A DNA stretch of 64,000 nucleotides from Caldifarciminota bacterium (GTDB taxonomy: Bacteria > Hydrothermota > UBA3073). The stretch is taken from positions 1 through 64,000 of the forward strand of contig JAUWGP010000007.1 of assembly GCA_030606335.1 (NCBI GenBank), written 5' to 3'. Both the position numbers and the translations under genes were made by a program. Position 1 is the stretch's first letter. Each line of letters opens with the position of its first letter. The notes under the pieces were generated by a model. That model saw only the letters and a list, made by a program, of their open reading frames with translations, was not told the origin of the DNA and did no database searches. Shown piece after piece: positions 61,789 through 64,000 of this stretch.

Positions 61789-63060
61789 ATGAAAGTTATA
61801 TTCGCACTGGTAGATTGCAATAACTTCTATGTTTCCTGTGAGAAGGTGTTTAATCCTAAGTTAGATGGAAAGCCTGTAGTAGTTTTATCTAATAATGATG
61901 GTTGTGTAATTGCCCGCTCAAATGAGGCAAAGGCACTTGGTATAAAAATGGGTTTCCCTGCATTTAAATATGAGGATTTATTGAAAAAACACAGTGTTGT
62001 TGTCTACTCCACTAACTATCCTCTATATGCTGATATGTCCCAACGTGTAATGAATACACTAACACAATTTACCCCTAATATGGAAATTTATTCAATAGAC
62101 GAAGCCTTTTTATCACTAACTGGCTTTACTTCAAAAAATTTAATAGACTATGCAAAGAGTATCAAAAATACTGTAAATAAGTGGACAGGGATTCCCATTA
62201 CTATTGGAATAGGACCTACAAAGACACTTGCCAAGACTGCCAGCAAACTTGCAAAAAAAGACCCTCAATATGATAGTGTATTAGATATAACAGATCACCC
62301 AAATTTAGATAATCTTCTTGATAATATAGATGTAGAAGATGTATGGGGTGTCGGACGCCAGTATAAAAAGTTTCTAAACCGACATGACATCTATACTGCT
62401 CTACAGCTTAAAAATGCACCACTTGAGTGGATTAAAACAAATATGACTGTAGTGGGTTTTCGTACTGTTAAAGAATTGCGTGGTACATCCTGTATCACCT
62501 TAGAGGAAATACCAGCAGCCAAGAAAGGTATCATGTGTACACGTTCTTTTGGAAAGGCAATTGAATCTTTAGAAGAATTAAAAGAAGCAGTTGCTTCCTT
62601 TGTTTCACGCGCATCTGAGAAATTGCGTGACCAGCATTCAGTAACCTCTTTTATACAGGTTTTCATTATGACAAATCCTTTTAAAGACGAACATCAATAC
62701 GTAAATTCAGCATCTGTCCGTCTTCCAATACCTACTTCATATACACCAGAACTTATAAACCATTGTAATCAAAAACTGGATATAATATATAAACCTGGTT
62801 ACCTCTATAAAAAGGCAGGTGTAATTTTTGACGGTATTATACCAGAAGATAAAATACAACTACATCTCTTTAGAAAGTCAGACCTTGATAGTAATCGTAA
62901 ATTGATGAAGACCGTTGATTATATAAACACTAAATGGGGAAGGAACACTATTCAATGTGCCTCAAGCGGGATCCAGAAAAAATGGAAGATGCGCCAGTCC
63001 AAATTATCATCTCGATTTACAACAAGATGGAATGAAATCCTTGTAGTAAAGGTTTCTTAA
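61789..63060 (+). CDS. umuC: UmuC-like translesion DNA polymerase
   Basis: A 423-residue Y-family polymerase. Catalytic acids: Asp9 (ALVDCNNFY) and Asp104/Glu105 (YSIDEAFL). YSTNYPLYADMSQRVM and the HhH-like GVGRQYKKFL follow, then the little-finger region and a UmuC-specific C-terminal DUF4113-like end. It begins 9 bases after umuD, in the classic umuDC order. With RecA and UmuD' it copies past DNA lesions. Confidence 0.94.
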   Translation: MKVIFALVDCNNFYVSCEKVFNPKLDGKPVVVLSNNDGCVIARSNEAKALGIKMGFPAFKYEDLLKKHSVVVYSTNYPLYADMSQRVMNTLTQFTPNMEIYSIDEAFLSLTGFTSKNLIDYAKSIKNTVNKWTGIPITIGIGPTKTLAKTASKLAKKDPQYDSVLDITDHPNLDNLLDNIDVEDVWGVGRQYKKFLNRHDIYTALQLKNAPLEWIKTNMTVVGFRTVKELRGTSCITLEEIPAAKKGIMCTRSFGKAIESLEELKEAVASFVSRASEKLRDQHSVTSFIQVFIMTNPFKDEHQYVNSASVRLPIPTSYTPELINHCNQKLDIIYKPGYLYKKAGVIFDGIIPEDKIQLHLFRKSDLDSNRKLMKTVDYINTKWGRNTIQCASSGIQKKWKMRQSKLSSRFTTRWNEILVVKVS

Positions 63061-63104
63061 GCAAAATACTCTATGAACTGTTGAATAGATTATACTCTTG
63101 CAAA

Positions 63105-63205
63105 CAGATGAGATTACCACGTCCCGATTATCATCGGAACTTGCAAAGACAGACACCACTCTATGTCATTGCGAGTCCGTCGTTTGACGGACGAAGCAAT
63201 CGCAT
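63105..63205. repeat. REP palindrome after umuC
   Basis: ATGAGATTACCACGTCCCGAT...TGTCATTGCGAGTCCGTCG-TTTGA-CGGACGAAGCAATCGCAT: the GTCATTGCGA/GCAATCTCAT family with a GTCCGTCG/CGGACG inner hairpin like that near 32710. It probably folds behind the umuDC message. Confidence 0.7.
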
Positions 63206-63290
63206 ACCCTGAATAAAAGTGCAAACCATTTGGTACAAGCAACTTGCCACATACCAAATTTTTTTTATACTTTAATTAAAAGAAGCCCAA

Positions 63291-64000
63291 ATGAACAAAA
63301 GAAGATTTAACATATTATTTAGAAATCATGTGATTACCGTCTGGTGGTTGTTTCTATTCCCTATTCTCCTTTTTCAGTCTTCTGAATGCCAAAATATCGA
63401 AAATATAACACCGCCTATAGCAAAAATTATACCTAAAGTTGATAGTATGTATGAGGATATTAGGATAGACAACTACTTCTGGTTGAGAGAAAGAGATAAT
63501 CCTGAAGTAATAGAATATCTTCATGCAGAAAATGAATATACAAAGGCTATGATGGAACACACAGAAAAACTCCAGGAAAAACTTTACGAAGAGTTATTAA
63601 GTAGAATTAAGGAAACCGATATGTCTGTGCCTGAAAAGATAGACGATTATTACTATTATACACGTACTGAAGAGGATAAACAGTATCCAATATATTGCCG
63701 CAAGAAGGAAAGCCTGGATTCACAGGAGGAGATATTACTTGATTTAAATTTACTTTCAGTTGGATATAACTTTTTCAACCTTGGTCTTTATAAAATTAGT
63801 CCCAATCATCAGCTTCTTTTATACTCCATTGATACGACTGGTTCTGAGGTCTACACACTTTATATTAAAAACTTGGATACAGGTAAAATGTTAGCGGATA
63901 TAATCTCAAATACTGGCTACTCTGCAGCATGGGCTAATGATAATAATACTATTTTCTACACTATAGTTGATAAAGCAAAACGTGCATATAAACTTTACAG
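63291..64000 (+). CDS. ptrB: oligopeptidase B (S9 family), 5' part, cut by window end
   Basis: An open frame from ATG at 63291 runs off the right edge (236 codons). A hydrophobic N-terminus (about 14-28) suggests export; Cys33 follows but no good lipobox is seen. The sequence YEDIRIDNYFWLRERDNPEVIEYLHAENEYTKAMM...YYYYTRTEEDKQYPIYCRKK...DTTGSEVYTLYIKNLDTGKM is the N-terminal propeller of oligopeptidase B, which cleaves after basic residues in short peptides. The catalytic domain lies outside the window. No Shine-Dalgarno. Confidence 0.87.
   Translation, partial: MNKRRFNILFRNHVITVWWLFLFPILLFQSSECQNIENITPPIAKIIPKVDSMYEDIRIDNYFWLRERDNPEVIEYLHAENEYTKAMMEHTEKLQEKLYEELLSRIKETDMSVPEKIDDYYYYTRTEEDKQYPIYCRKKESLDSQEEILLDLNLLSVGYNFFNLGLYKISPNHQLLLYSIDTTGSEVYTLYIKNLDTGKMLADIISNTGYSAAWANDNNTIFYTIVDKAKRAYKLY

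Overview
The window looks like a piece of an AT-rich, Gram-negative-type bacterial genome. It carries a TonB-dependent receptor, an OprP/O-type porin, putative lipoproteins with lipobox cysteines, and a large protein ending in a type IX-secretion-like sorting domain (NYPNPF...LPAGIYFYQI). Together with large beta-rich envelope proteins and intergenic spacers full of short-period repeats, this suggests an FCB-type lineage or a candidate phylum such as WOR-3; that placement is inference, since no rRNA or tRNA gene is visible. The standard genetic code fits all genes.

Layout: 0.3-4.6 kb is a light/PAS-type two-component locus (kinase, Rcp1-like receiver, hybrid kinase). Next come an AmrS-like radical SAM enzyme (4.7 kb), a 987-residue envelope protein (6.3 kb), a nucleotide-sugar epimerase (9.8 kb) and a macro-domain gene without a normal start codon (11.2 kb). 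From 20.7 down to 11.8 kb on the minus strand lies a complete phosphate regulon: porin, pstS, mgsA, a PHP-domain gene broken by one stop codon, pstC, pstA, pstB, phoU, phoB, phoR. Upstream of it is a four-repeat Pho-box promoter at 21.32-21.37 kb. At 21.5-23.2 kb three genes share a small helical SHOCT-like module. The minus-strand murJ and TonB receptor follow, the latter joined to a porin remnant. From 27 to 49 kb is a series of mostly single plus-strand housekeeping or accessory genes (plsY-like, trmO, lipid kinase, tldD/tldE, kptA, HPP, HDAC-like, TPR, radical SAM, M48 protease, msrB, racemase), separated by repeat-filled spacers. The last part holds a corrinoid methyl-transfer cluster (51.0-54.1 kb), an ABC-F ATPase, two small envelope proteins, a C25-like secreted peptidase, umuDC, and the start of an oligopeptidase B gene cut by the window end.

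Two layers of non-coding structure stand out. First, promoters are very regular: TTGACA-17-TATAAT (or one-base variants) occurs upstream of many transcripts. In at least two cases the -10 box sits so close to the ATG that the mRNA should be leaderless, while operon-internal genes carry good Shine-Dalgarno sequences. Second, many spacers between plus-strand genes are built from tandem degenerate words of period 7 (ATGTTRA), 8 (AGTTGAWT) and 9 (AATAAACTC), together with a hairpin that keeps a single bulged base and shows compensatory stem changes. These modules tend to occur in a fixed order before the next start codon. They, a small dyad (GGTATAAT-GAAT-ATTATACC) touching the Shine-Dalgarno of four genes, and a 190-bp MITE-like element are the least-explained parts of the window.

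Functionally, the Pho operon combines uptake (porin, PstSCAB), sensing (PhoU/PhoR/PhoB) and, unusually, methylglyoxal synthase, which frees phosphate from dihydroxyacetone phosphate. The MttB-like / corrinoid protein / homocysteine methyltransferase trio could move methyl groups from a quaternary amine to homocysteine.
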